Part shown: piece after piece, positions 12,553 through 25,372 of the stretch
Position numbering within the stretch: position 1 is the stretch's first letter
How the letters are laid out: the number at the start of each line of letters is the position of its first letter
Assembly: GCA_947034885.2 (NCBI GenBank)
Contig: OX344749.2
Coordinates: 54,031,682-54,095,681 of the forward strand
Length of the DNA stretch: 64,000 nucleotides
Source: Thuidium tamariscinum
Lineage: Eukaryota; Streptophyta; Bryopsida; Hypnales; Thuidiaceae
Reading direction: 5' to 3'
The notes under the pieces: model-generated
The model's database searches: none
What the model was told of the DNA's origin: nothing
Seen by the model: the letters and a program-made list of their open reading frames with translations, nothing else
Position numbers and translations under genes: made by a program

Positions 12553-14029
12553 TCAGCGAGCTCCATCCGGCAAAGGGCCCAGCGTGCCCTCGCCCGTTTT
12601 GAGCAACTGCAAGTGGTGGAATTTCATGGGGTGCTTCAGCTCAAACTCGTTCACCCGCAGCGGGCGGTTCTCCGCGTAGTCAATGAAGTCCTTGGATGTT
12701 TGCGTGTCGGGCGGATATCCTTTCAGGCGTCGCGTGGTCTTGCCAAATGTTTGCGAGAATAGGTGCTGTATGCATGGACAGGTTGAACAATCAGCCCCAA
12801 TCAGTCACCAATTCAAGTCAATCTGCTGCACTCAATCTTTGCACGATCGAATGGGCACCGAAGTCATACATACGAGCACAAATGATCGACTGGTAAAACA
12901 GCATTCCGGGCTGGAGATGGCCCATCCGGAAAGAAAACTCAGAGGCCCACAGACAGACAGATTTGTTAATACCTGGGAGGCATGGACATGGCCGGTGTAG
13001 CCTTTGAGATGGTGGCTGGCTTCCATGACCTCCAAGGTGTCATCCTTGAATGCTTCAAAGGTTTTCTTCGTCTGAATCTTGACATTCGTGTAGGGCAGCA
13101 CGCTCATGCTCATAGACATTATGGTCTCTCGTGGGTATTTCTTGGTGGTCCCTGTAATGGGCCTGCAGCACGTGCCACGCATGTTGCCGATCAATTACAA
13201 GCATCTGGAAATATTTACTTATAAAGCTAGCTTGCGTCAGCCCTGCCGTCTTGCAAGGACAGAGAATCCAAATCTACTGGTACTTACAAAATCCATGCAT
13301 GCCAATGCATTTTTTCGCTCTACGTACGGCCGATTGATCGATCGAGCAAAGGACCTGAGAGTTCTGATGTCGAGGGTGCCGGAGCAATATTTCATGTCGT
13401 CGGGAGTCTCGCGCTTGCTGGCCTGCCATCTAATGGGCGCGGGGTCGTTCACTTCGCCAGCGTGGGCAAGCTGTGCGTAGAATAAATTCCGTCCTTCGAC
13501 TTTGTTCTCGGTACTCTGCAGGGGGAGATGATGCAGCTTAGCACTCATCAAGGCCAATCAATAAGCAATTCAAGCAAGACAAATTCATCCATTTGATCCC
13601 ACGATGGCCAAAGGAAATCGATCGTGCCACCGCCGTTACGTTGTTGGTAGGCCAGAATCCAATCAAATTAAGAAGTTCCCGCAATTTCAATTATGCAAGT
13701 AGCCAGAAGGCAGAGTGACATAAGCCTGCGTGAGTGATTGGGGGTCGAGGGTGATGGAAATGGAGATGGTGAGGGTGACATACCAGGTGATAGGCGGTCT
13801 CAACTTTGTTGTGGCGAAGGGAGTCGGTGAGAGCGGCCGCTCGCCGTGAACCATCAGAGTAGCCATGGCCAATCACGTGATTCCTGTACGCGGGAATGGT
13901 GCCCGAGTAGCCAGGGATGGGACCTTCCTTGCCGATCCTCGCACCCGGCACGGTGTGCATTTTGCCCGGCGGTAGGGGCAACGGTAGCCTCGGCGCCCTC
14001 TCCATGCCCGCCGGGGCTTCGTTCACCAT
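12553..14029 (-). CDS. probable ciliary microtubule inner protein, CIMIP2/FAM166-like (4 exons)
   Basis: Four minus-strand exons join in frame to 284 residues: 13784-14029, 13288-13515, 12973-13140 and 12553-12765. Donors read GTATGT, GTAAGT and GTATTA, and all joins are phase 0. The acceptor of exon 3 (after ACCACCAAG) is the least certain. Residues 39-54 (PGYSGTIPAYRNHVIG) and 205-225 (GYTGHV, then TFGKTTRR) repeat the pattern GYxGxxP-x-FGxT known from FAM166/CIMIP2 proteins, which sit inside the doublet microtubules of motile cilia. The middle is charged, with IRTLRSFARS and RPYVERK. The start ATG is the first in the open exon. The family call rests on these two motifs and on the overall small basic character; another axonemal protein with the same motif is possible. 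In a land plant its job would be in sperm flagella. Confidence 0.6.
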
Positions 14030-16040
14030 AATTTAGGGCGGTTGGTATTGCGTCGTCTGCTTTGGGGGAGTAAATTAGACGGCTTACCCTTGTTTCGTTG
14101 GCTGTTTGCCGCCCAGGGAGAAATTCATTGTGCAGGCTAGCAGAGAGAAGTGATCGCGTCTCTGGAGTCTTGCACTGTGAGATCGAGTCACATATAGGAC
14201 ATGGTCCCAGTTGTTTTTATATCTGGCTCTGTCAGTATCTGATCATGGTGGCTCTCGTAGACCCTGGACAATTTTATCATGTCCATGTGCGGAATGCCGG
14301 CAGGCACGCAAGGTGGTACATACAGAATCAAGTTCGAGAAGGGAGTCTCGATGAGAATGGGGGAAGAGAGGAGAATCTGAGAGTTCGAAAGCGGGAGAGC
14401 GAGAGCTGGGAATGCTCAAGTGAACAGGGGAGGCGGCAGAGGGGTGGTCACAGTCGGGGTCAGGACGTTTCCTGTTTAAAAACTGAAATTCAGGCAGCTT
14501 TTGAGTCACGGGACGGCAGTCATCGGATATGTAACGTCCAGAGGATTTGGATTCTCGCGTGCCAACAGATGGGTCGGTTTGGATCATGTTCAAGGTAAAA
14601 CGGGCGAGGATTCGCTGACTGACTGACTGAGGCGCCAAGCTTGGCATCTCGATCGAAGCCTACAACCTGGGTCCTGGGATTGGGCATGGTCGCTTTAATT
14701 TAATTTGCTGGATGGATAGGTGACTTGCCACCCTGGTTTGGGCCTGAAAGAGTTAAGTTAGTGGCGTCGCTACCTCCGGGCTTACAAGACCAGTCAGGGT
14801 CGCTAAGTGTGATCGAGCAGCTACGCTAACAATTCCGTTGGAGACAAATCAAATCTGAAAGTGCGATTCCGAGAGAACGGTCGCCGCCGCGATTTCTATC
14901 CGGGTCGATCGGGTTGCCTCCGCCGTTCTCGTGACAACAGCTGCCATAATTTCCGATCTCCACATATCTTCATCGATCGCCACACTCGTCTATCTATCAC
15001 ATTACTTCTATTGTGACGACTTCTGCGTAGATGAAACGTCGTCCTCCTCAGCTAGCGCGCAGAGGCACAACCATGGCTGCTTTTCCTACATTTGCACGGC
15101 ATCCTAGCTTCACCGACAAACATACGGCGGATGATGCTTCAGGTCACCTAGCTCACCATTATACATTTCCAAGCTTCAGATAAACAAGCCGGTGTGCATC
15201 CTCTTATTAACTTAAATCTTTTGTAATCACTGCTACGTCCTCTCTCTCATAGGATGTTCTTATCAACTAGCTGTGCCCTGCCTCCCTCAACCATTCCTTA
15301 ACATAATCCATGGACGGAATTCCTGTGAAAAATGACACGTGCTCTCCTGAATGATGTGATGTCTCTTGATGGTACTCAATTGGTGCCCAGGTTAAGGGTG
15401 TGAGCTTTCCGCAGTTTCCTTGGCAACTGATCAATAACTGCCGAATTTTGGTCTTAATCACCGATTCAACTAAACCTGAATAATGACGATAAATTTTCTT
15501 GCTCAAATTGAAATTCGTAATCCTACAACCAAGTCACCAATTGGGAAATGAAAATCATCAAATAATAATGACGTCGGACTCTTGATGTCGAAGCGTCGTC
15601 AACCGTACATACGATCACATATCAACTGCAGACCAAGCAGGTTATATCATAACATCAAGCTACTTAAGCTGGCCCTATATAATTTGTAAGTAGCACCATC
15701 GCACTGCCCTCAAAAACGCACTTCATAAATATAATGTTAAGCAATACGCACTGGCATGGGTAACGAGGTCAAACTGTGTATGGAGTAGTTACTACTTACC
15801 AGTGGTGCAGTTAGCTGAGAGTGACGCAGTGACACCGTTGCTAATCGAATGAAAGAATGCAGGACAAGTTTTCCCTCGTAGTGCAGTATGCTTCTGCTAT
15901 TGAAGAATTGAATGACGGAGATTGTGCGGGGAGCTGCAACCATATGGGTCCAACCGTCCAAGAATTCTTGACTGAGGCGATCATGCGTGGTCGGGAGACT
16001 GAGTGTTCCTTGATCGACTTAGGTAAGAGCGCCAGACATC
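14030..16040. other. intergenic and probable promoter side of the ciliary gene
   Basis: No supported gene. Open frames on both strands at 14098-14647 overlap each other and show no motif. A short GACT microsatellite (four units) lies near 14612-14630. GC content falls from about 15.2 kb onward. Confidence 0.4.
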
Positions 16041-16658
16041 CTGTAGGGGAGGAGGCTCATAAACCGTTCATCTAAGGGCTGGTCCGCCTTTTTCATAAAT
16101 TTTTTGGATGGTAATATTTTTCACTTATTTTTCAGTGAAAGAGAAATAAACGAGGAATCTAACACAAGTCGTTTCATATTTTTTGAAGCATTATTTTATT
16201 AGTTATAAATTTTCAAACACAGTCTGGCATAGGGCCCTATCTGTGATCAGTAGGCCTTGCAAATACATACATGTGCAGTTTGAAAAAAAATCTGGCTTGC
16301 TTCAAAAACTAGCACTGCAACATGTAAAAAGTAATCGAATTTGTTTCTAAATGCGTTCCTTTCTAAAACTGAAATGAATTCTTGAATAAATCATATTTCA
16401 GATTTTTTGAACACTTGAAAGAAGGCAGTTCAACAACTAATTCTTCTTTTAAATATAATCAAGAGACACCTAACCACTTAGTTGAGAATGAAGCAATTGA
16501 GACTCTGAAACCATCCATTCAATTAGTGAAAACAAAGTCTTAGCATGCTTCAATATTTTCTACAATTCATTTTCTCACAGTAAATGATCCATTTCAGAGC
16601 CTCCTAGTGGGCAGGTGCTAAAGCCTGAGCGGTTTATGAGCCCTCTCCTATATATCAG
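16041..16658. mobile_element. MITE-like element with ~30 bp imperfect inverted ends
   Basis: 16041-16070 and 16627-16658 are inverted relatives that share GGCTCATAAACCG and its complement. The interior is AT-rich with no gene. The copia fossil begins just to the right. No clear target duplication. Confidence 0.45.
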
Positions 16659-16720
16659 GCTGTTTGCACATCCATAGTTAATTGTCAGCTTGCCCATTAC
16701 GTCACTGATAATAAGAGAGT

Positions 16721-19700
16721 TTATGCAAGAAGAAGAAGAAGTATATATATATATATTGATAATAAAGCTAATTGCGCCACCATTGGATCAGCTGTGGATC
16801 TTATAAATCCAATGTGAATTAGGTAATTATCAATACGGATGTACCACATACGATTGGATTGCTTAAGGCCATAGATGGAACGATTTAATTTACAAACTTC
16901 ATGGAGTTTGGCTATTACACCTTGGGATATTTCCATATATAGTTCTTCATCCAAATAGCCATTTAAAAACGTTGTTTTAACATCTAATTGATGTAATTCC
17001 AAATCATGTTGAGCTGCAAGGGCAAATAGAACTCTTAAAGATTGTAGCTCGACCACAGGGGAATATGTTTCATTGTAATCTATGCCATATGATTGGTGGT
17101 AGCCTTTGGCCACCAATCCAGCTTTGTATCGTTGAATTGTACTATCAAGATTTAATTTAATTTTATATACCCATTTACAACCAATAGGTGTGCGACTTGG
17201 TGGTAGTTGTACAATTGTCCAAGTGTTATTTTTATACATAGATGCTAATTCTACCTCCATAGCCTTCTTCCAATGAGGAGCATCTTTAGAATTAAGTGCT
17301 TCAAAGTAAGTTTTGGGTTCTAATATAACTGAAGCTTAGGCAACCAAAGCTCTCTTTTTAGGTCTCTATTTTAATGTAGAGTGTATTGTGGGCAACATGT
17401 ACTTTGGATTAGGCTTAGGAGCTCGTTGACTACACCTTGGTGCTGGTGGTGGATTGATAGGGGTAGAAGTCTCGTCATCAGAAGAATGTGATTGGAGAGT
17501 TTCTTCGAAAGATGGAGTACCAGGAATAATATCTTGAAATTGGTCATTTGGTGGGTTGGGTTGTTGAACTAATGGATGATTTTGTGGTTGTTGAATTGGG
17601 GGAGGGAGTAGTGGAGGTACATCACCATGATCAAAATTTATATGGGATCGAGTTAAAATTTGTTGAAAAAAGGTAGAGTTAGATTGTAATTCTTCATCTG
17701 ATATGTGTCCATCACTAGAGGGTGGTGTTTTGATTTGAGAAGTTGAGGTATTTTCTATAAATTTAACATCACGAGCTGTAATAACTCGATGATCTTTGAG
17801 ATTTTCAAGTTTGTATGCTTTGGAACTATCACTGTACCCTAGAAATCAACACTCTTGTATTGTAGGGTCTAATTTGGAATGTAGATTTGTATCTATAAAA
17901 GCAAAGGCTTTACAACCAAAAACTCTTAGATGAGCTATATTAGGTTTGGAGCCATACCATAGTTCAAAAGGGGTAAGATGTGGGGCTATTGCCGAAGTAG
18001 GAAGATGATTTTGTAGATAGTTAGCCGTTAAGAGAGCTTCTCCCCAATATGTTTTTGGTAATTGGGAATCATGTAGCATTGAACGTACGGCATTCATAAG
18101 GATTAATTTTTTCCGTTCGGCAACACCATTTTGTTGTGGGGTATAGGGAGTTGTATATTGTCTATGTATACCATGTTCAATACAAAAAGAATTGAAAACT
18201 ATAGAAGTATATTCACCTCCGTTGTCTAATCATAATATTTTGATTTTGTAGTCTTTAAATTGATTTTCAATATAAATTTTCCATTGTTTAAATGTATTAA
18301 AAACATCGGATTTTTTTCTTAGTAGATAAATAGTGCAATATCAAGAGTAGTCATCAATTAAAGTCATAAAATATTCAAATCCAGAATGAGTTAGTGGTTT
18401 AAGAGGACCACAAACATCAGAATGGATGAGTTCTAATACTTCAATAGCTCGTGTATTGCTAGTTTTTGGAAAAAGAAACTTTTGTGTTTTTCCGTGAATA
18501 CAATGTATGCATTGATCAATGTCTTTAATAATATTGATTTTATTTAATCCTATGACCATATTATTGTTGATAAGTTGTTGTAGTCTGTAGGAGCCAATGT
18601 GTCCAAAACGGCGATGCCAAAGTGTACCTTCTATACTTGTTGTGGTTGGATTAGCAACTATTGGAGATGAAGTGTAATATGATTCTCCAAGTTTATATAG
18701 GTCATTTTGTCTATGACATTTGACAATAATTTGGCCTGAGGGGTCTTTAAGGGTACAAATACCATTTTGAATGTGAGTGTCTCCATTATTGTCATCAAAA
18801 TGTTTGACTGAAAATAGATTTTTCTTTAAGTTGGGTATGTGTAATACTTTACAAATGCTAATTAGTTCTCCATGGGGTAACTTAATGTAAACATCACCTT
18901 CACCTTGAATTTCTTGAGTGGTGTTATCACCAAGGTATACTAGTTTAGGAGGGTTAAATTGCCTATATTTGAAAAATAAATTTTTATCATGAGCCATGTG
19001 ATGTGTGGCACCTATGTCTACATACCAATTATGATCACATTGAGTTTTGTTGAAATAGGCATTCATTATGAGAAGCATTCTAATTTGTCTCTCGTGTGAT
19101 AATTGAGAGCCATTTTTAGCAGCCATACATTTCTGACAATCTTTAATATGGTGACCCATTAATTTACAATAAAAACATTTAATTTTGGATATGTTTGAAT
19201 TTGGACGTGAATTATGTTGATAGTTTTGATTTGTGGCCATGGAGTTCATTCGGGTAGGATTGCTTGATGTACTTGAATTGAAATGATTTAGTGAATTACC
19301 TAGTGCATTATAACGATAGTTTTGTTATGTTTTTTCTTAAATTGTACATTTAGTAAGGTGGCAGATTTGTATTTGTCTGTGAGCTTCATCATTGTCTCCT
19401 CCTGAATGAGATAAGTTATGAGTTGTTGTAACGTAAGTGTATGGTCTCCTCTTAAAGCTGTAAGAAATGTCCTATAACTGGAAGGCATACTTCGCATAAG
19501 AGCCAATTTGGCATCTGTGTTAGTTGTAGGGATTCCTAAGGAAAACAATTGAGCAATAATAGTCCAAAATGTTTGTATATGATTAGTGAGGCTATCACCT
19601 TCTTTAAATTTGATAGTAGCTAATCTATCTTTTAGAAACATTTGGGTGACATGGTCATCTGATTCATATAATCTAGACAATTCACTCCAAGCTTCGGAGG

Positions 19701-19803
19701 CTAATGTAGAACTTGATACATGTGATTGTTGATGATTTTCTAAACATGCTATGATTATAGATAAAGCAGTAGCCACAACACGGTGGCTCCTTCCGTTGTC
19801 CAA
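16721..19803 (-). mobile_element. Ty1/copia retrotransposon fossil
   Basis: This is an old LTR-retrotransposon copy in minus orientation. Its parts appear in the family order. The gag region has a UBN2-like segment (19300-19803). A zinc-knuckle segment (CFYCKLMGHHIKDC) with a following protease/pre-integrase region and the start of the integrase lies at 18341-19249. Further integrase sequence (WGEALLTANYLQNHLPT) lies at 17846-18097. Reverse transcriptase sequence (CKWVYKIK, YNETYSPVV, LHQLDVKTTFLNGYLDEELYM) lies at 16721-17260. It is broken in several places and cannot be active. No flanking LTR pair was recognised. Its age looks considerable, judged from the decay. Confidence 0.85.
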
Positions 19804-20581
19804 AGCTGGCTGGCTGCCTGGCTTCTCAGTTGTTCCGTCTATAAGTTACGCTTCCATCGTGCCTGTCGACAAGACTGGACGGTCCGGGCCCTCCTCCTGT
19901 CCCAGCTCATAAGTTCACTGAAGCCAGAACTCCGACGAGTTGATGTGTGCGGCATACCGACCAACCTGGCATCTTCTCCCGGGGAATATTGATCCGCCTT
20001 TCGATTGTTCGGTTTTCATAGCTGCTTCAAGTTCCCAAGCTCATACTATAACTCATATTATACTACTACGTAATAGAATACTGAGACGCCCTTAACAACT
20101 GGACTGGCGGAGGTGGCCTCGCCCGCAAGCCAGTAACTTGAAAGTACAGAGCAGAGGACTTGGTCCCCTCCGACCTTCAGTTCCCTAAGTCCCCATTTGA
20201 CGTCCACGGTTAAGTGGGTGTTGGTTGCCGCTCCCTGCTGGTTCTGCTTTGCGCTTCCCCTGGCACTAACCTCACTTCACTCAGTGTCGCCAGTTTGGGG
20301 CCCGCTGCTGCTGCCGCCGCTGTCGTTCCCGTCTGTGTGTTTCTTTGCTGCTGCCTTTGGGGATTTTCAATTTGCCCTGGACCCTTTCCGTCGCTTCCCT
20401 GCTCCTGTTGATTGTGTCGCTTGACTGTGCGTTGTCGTGCCAATCGTCGTCGTTGCGGTCTGGCGCTGCGAGCGCCCGCGCTTGCCCTGCCTGCCTGCTT
20501 GTTGTAGCGTTGCGCCGCCCCCCGCAACCCTGTGTGGGTTCGGCGCACGCGAGGCCCTCTCGTCGCCGCGCGGGGGTGGCG
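19804..20581. promoter_or_regulatory. 5' flank and leader of SEC23
   Basis: GC content rises sharply towards the SEC23 start, and the leader (about 20200-20581) stays open in the SEC23 frame upstream of the chosen ATG. No strong TATA box is seen; a loose TATTATACTACTACG stretch lies near 20058. The codon context GCGATGGCG at 20582 fits a plant start, and the protein from there aligns with known SEC23 N-termini. Confidence 0.4.
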
Positions 20582-23324
20582 ATGGCGGAATTTGCCGAGG
20601 TGGAGGCGGCCACGGGCGTGCGCATGCCGTGGAACGCGTGGCCGAGCACGAAAATAGAGGCGGCCAAGTGCGCCGTGCCCTTTGCGGCCATCGTGACTCC
20701 GTTACACGGATGGGCCAGCAAGCAGGCGCCGCCCGTGAACGTGCTGCCCTATCCTCCGCTTCGATGCAAGACGTGCCGCGCGGTGTTGAATCCCTTCTGT
20801 CGCGTGGATTTCGACGCCAAGATCTGGATCTGCCCCTTCTGCTACCAACGCTGTCACTTTCCGCCGCATTACGCCTCCATCTCACCCATCAATCAGCCCG
20901 GCGAGCTCTACCCGCAATGCGCCAGCGTCGAGTACAAGATGTCCGGCGAGCGTGGATTGCCCCCCGTCTTCCTTTTCCTGCTGGATACGTGTTTGATCGA
21001 GGAGGAGCTAGGGTATGTGAAGACTTCTCTCTCGCAGGCGCTCACGCTGGTGCCGGAGAATTCTTTGGTTGGTCTGATCACGTTTGGGGCGCAAGTGCAG
21101 GTTCACGAGCTAGGGTTTCCGGAGTGCCCCAAGTCGTATGTGTTTCGGGGCTTGAAGGATGTGACGAAGGAGCAAATTCTGGAACAGCTGGGCCTCACCA
21201 ATCGGGGGGCAGGGGGGTTGCAACGCGGAGCGCCTCCTCCACAGTCTGTAGGAGTGATTGCGGGCATTGGTGAGGGCATCTCGGCGTCCAGTGTCAATAG
21301 GTTTCTGCTGCCGGCATCGGACTGCGAATTCACGCTGAATACGCTGCTGGATGAGCTGCAGAAAGATGCGTGGCCGTTCCCGTCAGACCAACGGGCTGCT
21401 CGATGCACGGGCACCGCCTTGATTGTGGCGGCAGGGCTTCTGGGAGCGTGCGTCCCGGGCACTGGAGCTCGAATTATGGCGTTTGTGGGTGGCCCATGTA
21501 CTGTGGGATCCGGCACCATTGTTTCTAAGGAGCTTTCCGATCCCATTCGGTCGCATAAAGATATCGATAAGGATGCTGTGCCGTTCTACCACAAGGCTGT
21601 CAAATTTTACGAAGGATTGGCGAAACAGCTGGTGGTGCAGGGCCACGTCCTGGATCTCTTTGCCTGTGCTCTTGATCAAGTGAGTGTCTCTGATCTCTGC
21701 CAGCTTCAGGAATAGTATTGTTTGAAACCGTGGCTTTAGGGTGTGTGGGGTTTCGAGAATTGGGGGCCTTCGCGTGTGATCCTTCGGCTTGTCTACTTCC
21801 TGGATGTATCTGTTATCTTGCATCGCTTTTTCTCAAACGTTTTATCATTAATTGAAGGTCGTCACCATTGATTTAATTCCACCGTTTCATCGGTGATCTG
21901 ATGAAAATGCGGTGGTGTCCAAAGCGGGTGAATTCGTGGCATAGAGATGATGATGCGTTGCAAACCTGGCTTCCGATTATTTACTGTTGTGAGATAGGAT
22001 AGTTACCAAATAAAACGAAAATCCTAGATCGTGATTCACCGTAGCTGCCAGGACTTGCTGATGACCCCTCCCGTGGTGCACAATGCAGGTTGGGATCGCG
22101 GAAATGAAGGTGGCGATTGAGCGAACAGGCGGTTTAGTGGTGCTAGCTGAGAGTTTTGGCCATCCGGTTTTCAAGGACTCATTTAAACGTGTATTTGAGG
22201 CCGACGATCATGCCCTTCAGCTGTCCTTCAATGGTATTTTTGAGGTCAGTTGCTCCAAGGAGATTAAGGTTCAGGGTGTCATCGGTCCTTGTGCCTCCCT
22301 GGAGAAGAAGGGCGTGGCTTGTTCTGACACCGTGATCGGCCAAGGTGGTACGAGCGCTTGGAAGTTGAGTGGCTTGGATCGCAATACCACATTGACTGTA
22401 TTTTACGATATCAGCCCCACGTCCCAGTCTGGACCCGGAACTCCCATTGGTCAGCAATTTTTCCTTCAGTTTCTCACCTTCTATCAGCACCACGAAGGTG
22501 ACATGCGCATTCGTGTTACCACTGTTACTCGGAGATGGGTGGACGCTGCCTCGAGCAGTGGCGTGGAGGAGCTCGTGGGCAACTTCGATCAAGAAGCCGC
22601 TGCTGTGGTCATGGCCCGTTTAGCTTCTCACAAAATGGAACTTGAAGACGGGTTTGATGCTACCCGGTGGCTCGACCGCTCACTCATTCGCTTAGCTTCG
22701 AAGTTTGGGGATTACCGAAAAGATGATCCACACTCCTTCAACTTTGCTCCGAACATTGCGATATTCCCTCAATTTATGTTCAATTTGCGACGGTCTCAGT
22801 TTGTTCAAGTCTTCAACAACAGCCCTGATGAAACCGCGTATTTTCGAATGGTGTTGTATCGGGAGACCGTCACCAACTCTTTAGTCATGATCCAACCCTC
22901 GCTCTTATCTTATTCTTTCAATTCTCCGCCCGAACCTGCACTTCTGGATGTAGCATCCATTGCGGCTGATCGAATCCTGCTGTTAGACGCGTACTTCAGT
23001 GTAGTTGTGTTTCATGGGATGACAATAGCGCAGTGGAGGAATGCAGGCTATCACAAGCAACAAGAACATGAAGCCTTTGCTCAGCTGCTGCAAGCACCGC
23101 AAGAGGATGCCCAGGGCATCATCAAGGAGAGGTTCCCTGTTCCAAGGTTAGTTGTGTGTGACCAGCATGGGTCACAAGCTCGTTTTCTGCTTGCGAAATT
23201 AAATCCTTCCGCTACATATAACTCCGCCAATGGACCTGCACCTGGAGGAGACATTATTTTTACTGATGATGTTAGTTTGCAAGTGTTTATGGAGCACTTG
23301 AAGAGGCTGGCTGTGCAAAACTAG
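20582..23324 (+). CDS. SEC23: SEC23, COPII inner coat GTPase-activating subunit (2 exons)
   Basis: Exons 20582-21679 and 22089-23324 join in phase 0 (donor GTGAGT, acceptor ending AATGCAG) to 777 residues, the usual length of SEC23. SEC23 pairs with SEC24 in the COPII coat that buds vesicles from the endoplasmic reticulum, and it activates GTP hydrolysis by SAR1. Visible parts in order are a zinc finger with C62, C65, C84 and C87 (CKTC ... CPFC), then a trunk/vWA-like domain with [16 protein letters not shown] near residue 135. The second exon holds the beta-sandwich and helical parts and the gelsolin-like region ([20 protein letters not shown] to the C-terminus). The protein appears intact. 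The first exon is notably GC-rich. Plants often carry several SEC23 paralogues, so which one this is cannot be told. Confidence 0.95.
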
Positions 23325-24368
23325 TTCCTCCTAGGCTACGACATTCTTTCATTTTGCTCCATCAACAAATGGGTGTGCTTTGGTGGATTCTAGCTGGTCA
23401 ATAAATTGTGGCCTATGTAAACTATCATGCTACAGGCCGTGTCAGTTCTACATCGCTAGAGTTACTCGTGAACAGGTAGGTAACTGTCATTGTGGTGAGG
23501 TACCCCGTACCCAGGTGGCGTTTGGGGCTACATTGGGTCCGCCCGTGGTTTTTCTTCCATAGGCTTAGGCGTTGATTCAGGGTGCAGTATAGCAGGTACA
23601 CTTGCATCGTCGGGTAGAGTTGTACATGTCACTTCGGATGTGATAGTCTGCAGTGTAAAATGATATTTAGAGTAGGTGGCACTTTGAGGGCCCGATGATT
23701 AGAATAAGTATGCAGACAGTGAGATCTTATCTGTAAGTTAATTATTTCATGTAGTCATGAGCACTGTAGTATAAGAGTGTTGGATCTCATAATTTCTCCT
23801 GGTACCTATCTGTGGACGGACTGTACCACATACGTACTTCGTCTTTCATTCTGGAACTATTCTAGATGAAACCATCTTCAATTTCAGGTTTGGTGTGTAT
23901 ACTGTATGTGTGCACTCCGTTTCTTTGCATTGGCTGAGAAACATGGCAGGTGTCCCAGGGAACCAATGAATTCGCAAATCTCCGTCATGTGTTGGAAATC
24001 TTAATGTGACGATTGTTCCTGTGTCAGAACTACGTACTATCACCGCCGTCGCTCTTGCGTGGAAACCATTGCTTCTATTGATGAACACTAGACGCTATGA
24101 TCCATGGCTGCAGCGAACCCTTCTTTTCCCCTTTTGGCGCAAATGAAAGATTTCATTGCATGCTTGTAGCTTCGGACGAAGCTGGTCATTGTAAACTTCA
24201 TGGGACTCGAAGAAGAAGAAATAAACAGGGATCGGAACAAATTAGTCAACAGTATGCCACTGAGGAACGGGTTAATTAAAAGTAAATGAGCATTCCTTCG
24301 ATGTTGTCGTGTCAGAGCAGGGCTGGGGACTGGAGCAGTTGCAGGACTGGTGATGGTAAGTTAAGTAA
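23325..24368. other. 3' side of SEC23 and spacer
   Basis: No supported gene. The first few hundred bases are presumably the SEC23 3' untranslated region. The block ends at the TAA target duplication (24366-24368) of the Harbinger element. Confidence 0.5.
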
Positions 24369-25372
24369 GGGTATGTTCCCACTTGCTACTAAGGCAGCAC
24401 TCTTAGTGGAAAAGTGCCCCTATAAGTGGCAGGCGTTCACAAGTGCAGTAAAAATAAATTGCCGACCCAAAGGGGGAGGTCCGGTGGAGGACGAACCTGG
24501 AAGCTTGTGGGGGCAGTAATGGTCGTTTGTCCTGTCCGCGCATTGTCAGAGCCGTTGTCGCTCTCAGCGGGTGCCACGTCGGGCTCTTGGCAAGGTGGCC
24601 AATTTAACGTGCTAAGCATGGTTTCAGTAATGAAGACTCTCATGTGTGGATTAATTAAGCGCCAAACCCTGCTTAAGAAAACTTCTGTGAGAAGGTACAT
24701 CGTCGCCGTTCGGGAATTCCTTCACGCCACCTGACATGAACAAATAGCTGTTTTCCCACTGATTCGGGTCTCCCTGCATCCTGCGAGAAGAAGTCAGTCT
24801 GAGAGCGATTTACACTGTGCGCAGCAATTACTGAGGACGAAGAAACGACAGCTTCTTGCTCCACAGGGCAGTCACAAGTAACATGGTCTTCATATTACTG
24901 GTTGCTACGTGGATGTGCTGTTTTACATATGTGCACGTCTTACAACGGTCCGTGAGTATTGTGCATGTTGTGAACTCCGTGTACTAGTGCAGCACATACA
25001 CTGCTGAACGTTGTTAGGATAAAGAACATTAGGTGCAACGAGGTTGGATCTGCTACAAAAGCTAGTAATTCGAATTCAACAAAACATTGCTAGTACTACT
25101 GAAGACTTCGCCGTCAACAACATCTTCGTTAGTTCAAATTTGTTTTTGCTGCAGTGGCGGCTGCTAGAATGACTTGCTGTAAGGTGAATTTGAATTGGTG
25201 CTGTACCGTCAACAGTTCCAATGTGTCTAAAATACTTAGGCATCGTACTGCATGCTGGACCACTGAGTAGTTCCGGTAATTGACGACGTCCCGGCGTTGT
25301 TAACGAATTGAATTGAGAACATGTGATGACGATGTACATGTTTCCGTGTTACAGGTTCTGTGGAAGTTCATC

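Noticed and set aside
14098-14647. Frames of 166 and 134 codons on opposite strands upstream of the ciliary gene
   Set aside because: They overlap each other, lack motifs and lie where a promoter and leader are expected.
20210-20885. Long minus-strand frames (112-172 codons) opposite the SEC23 start
   Set aside because: They are shadows of the GC-rich SEC23 leader and first exon and have no motif of their own.
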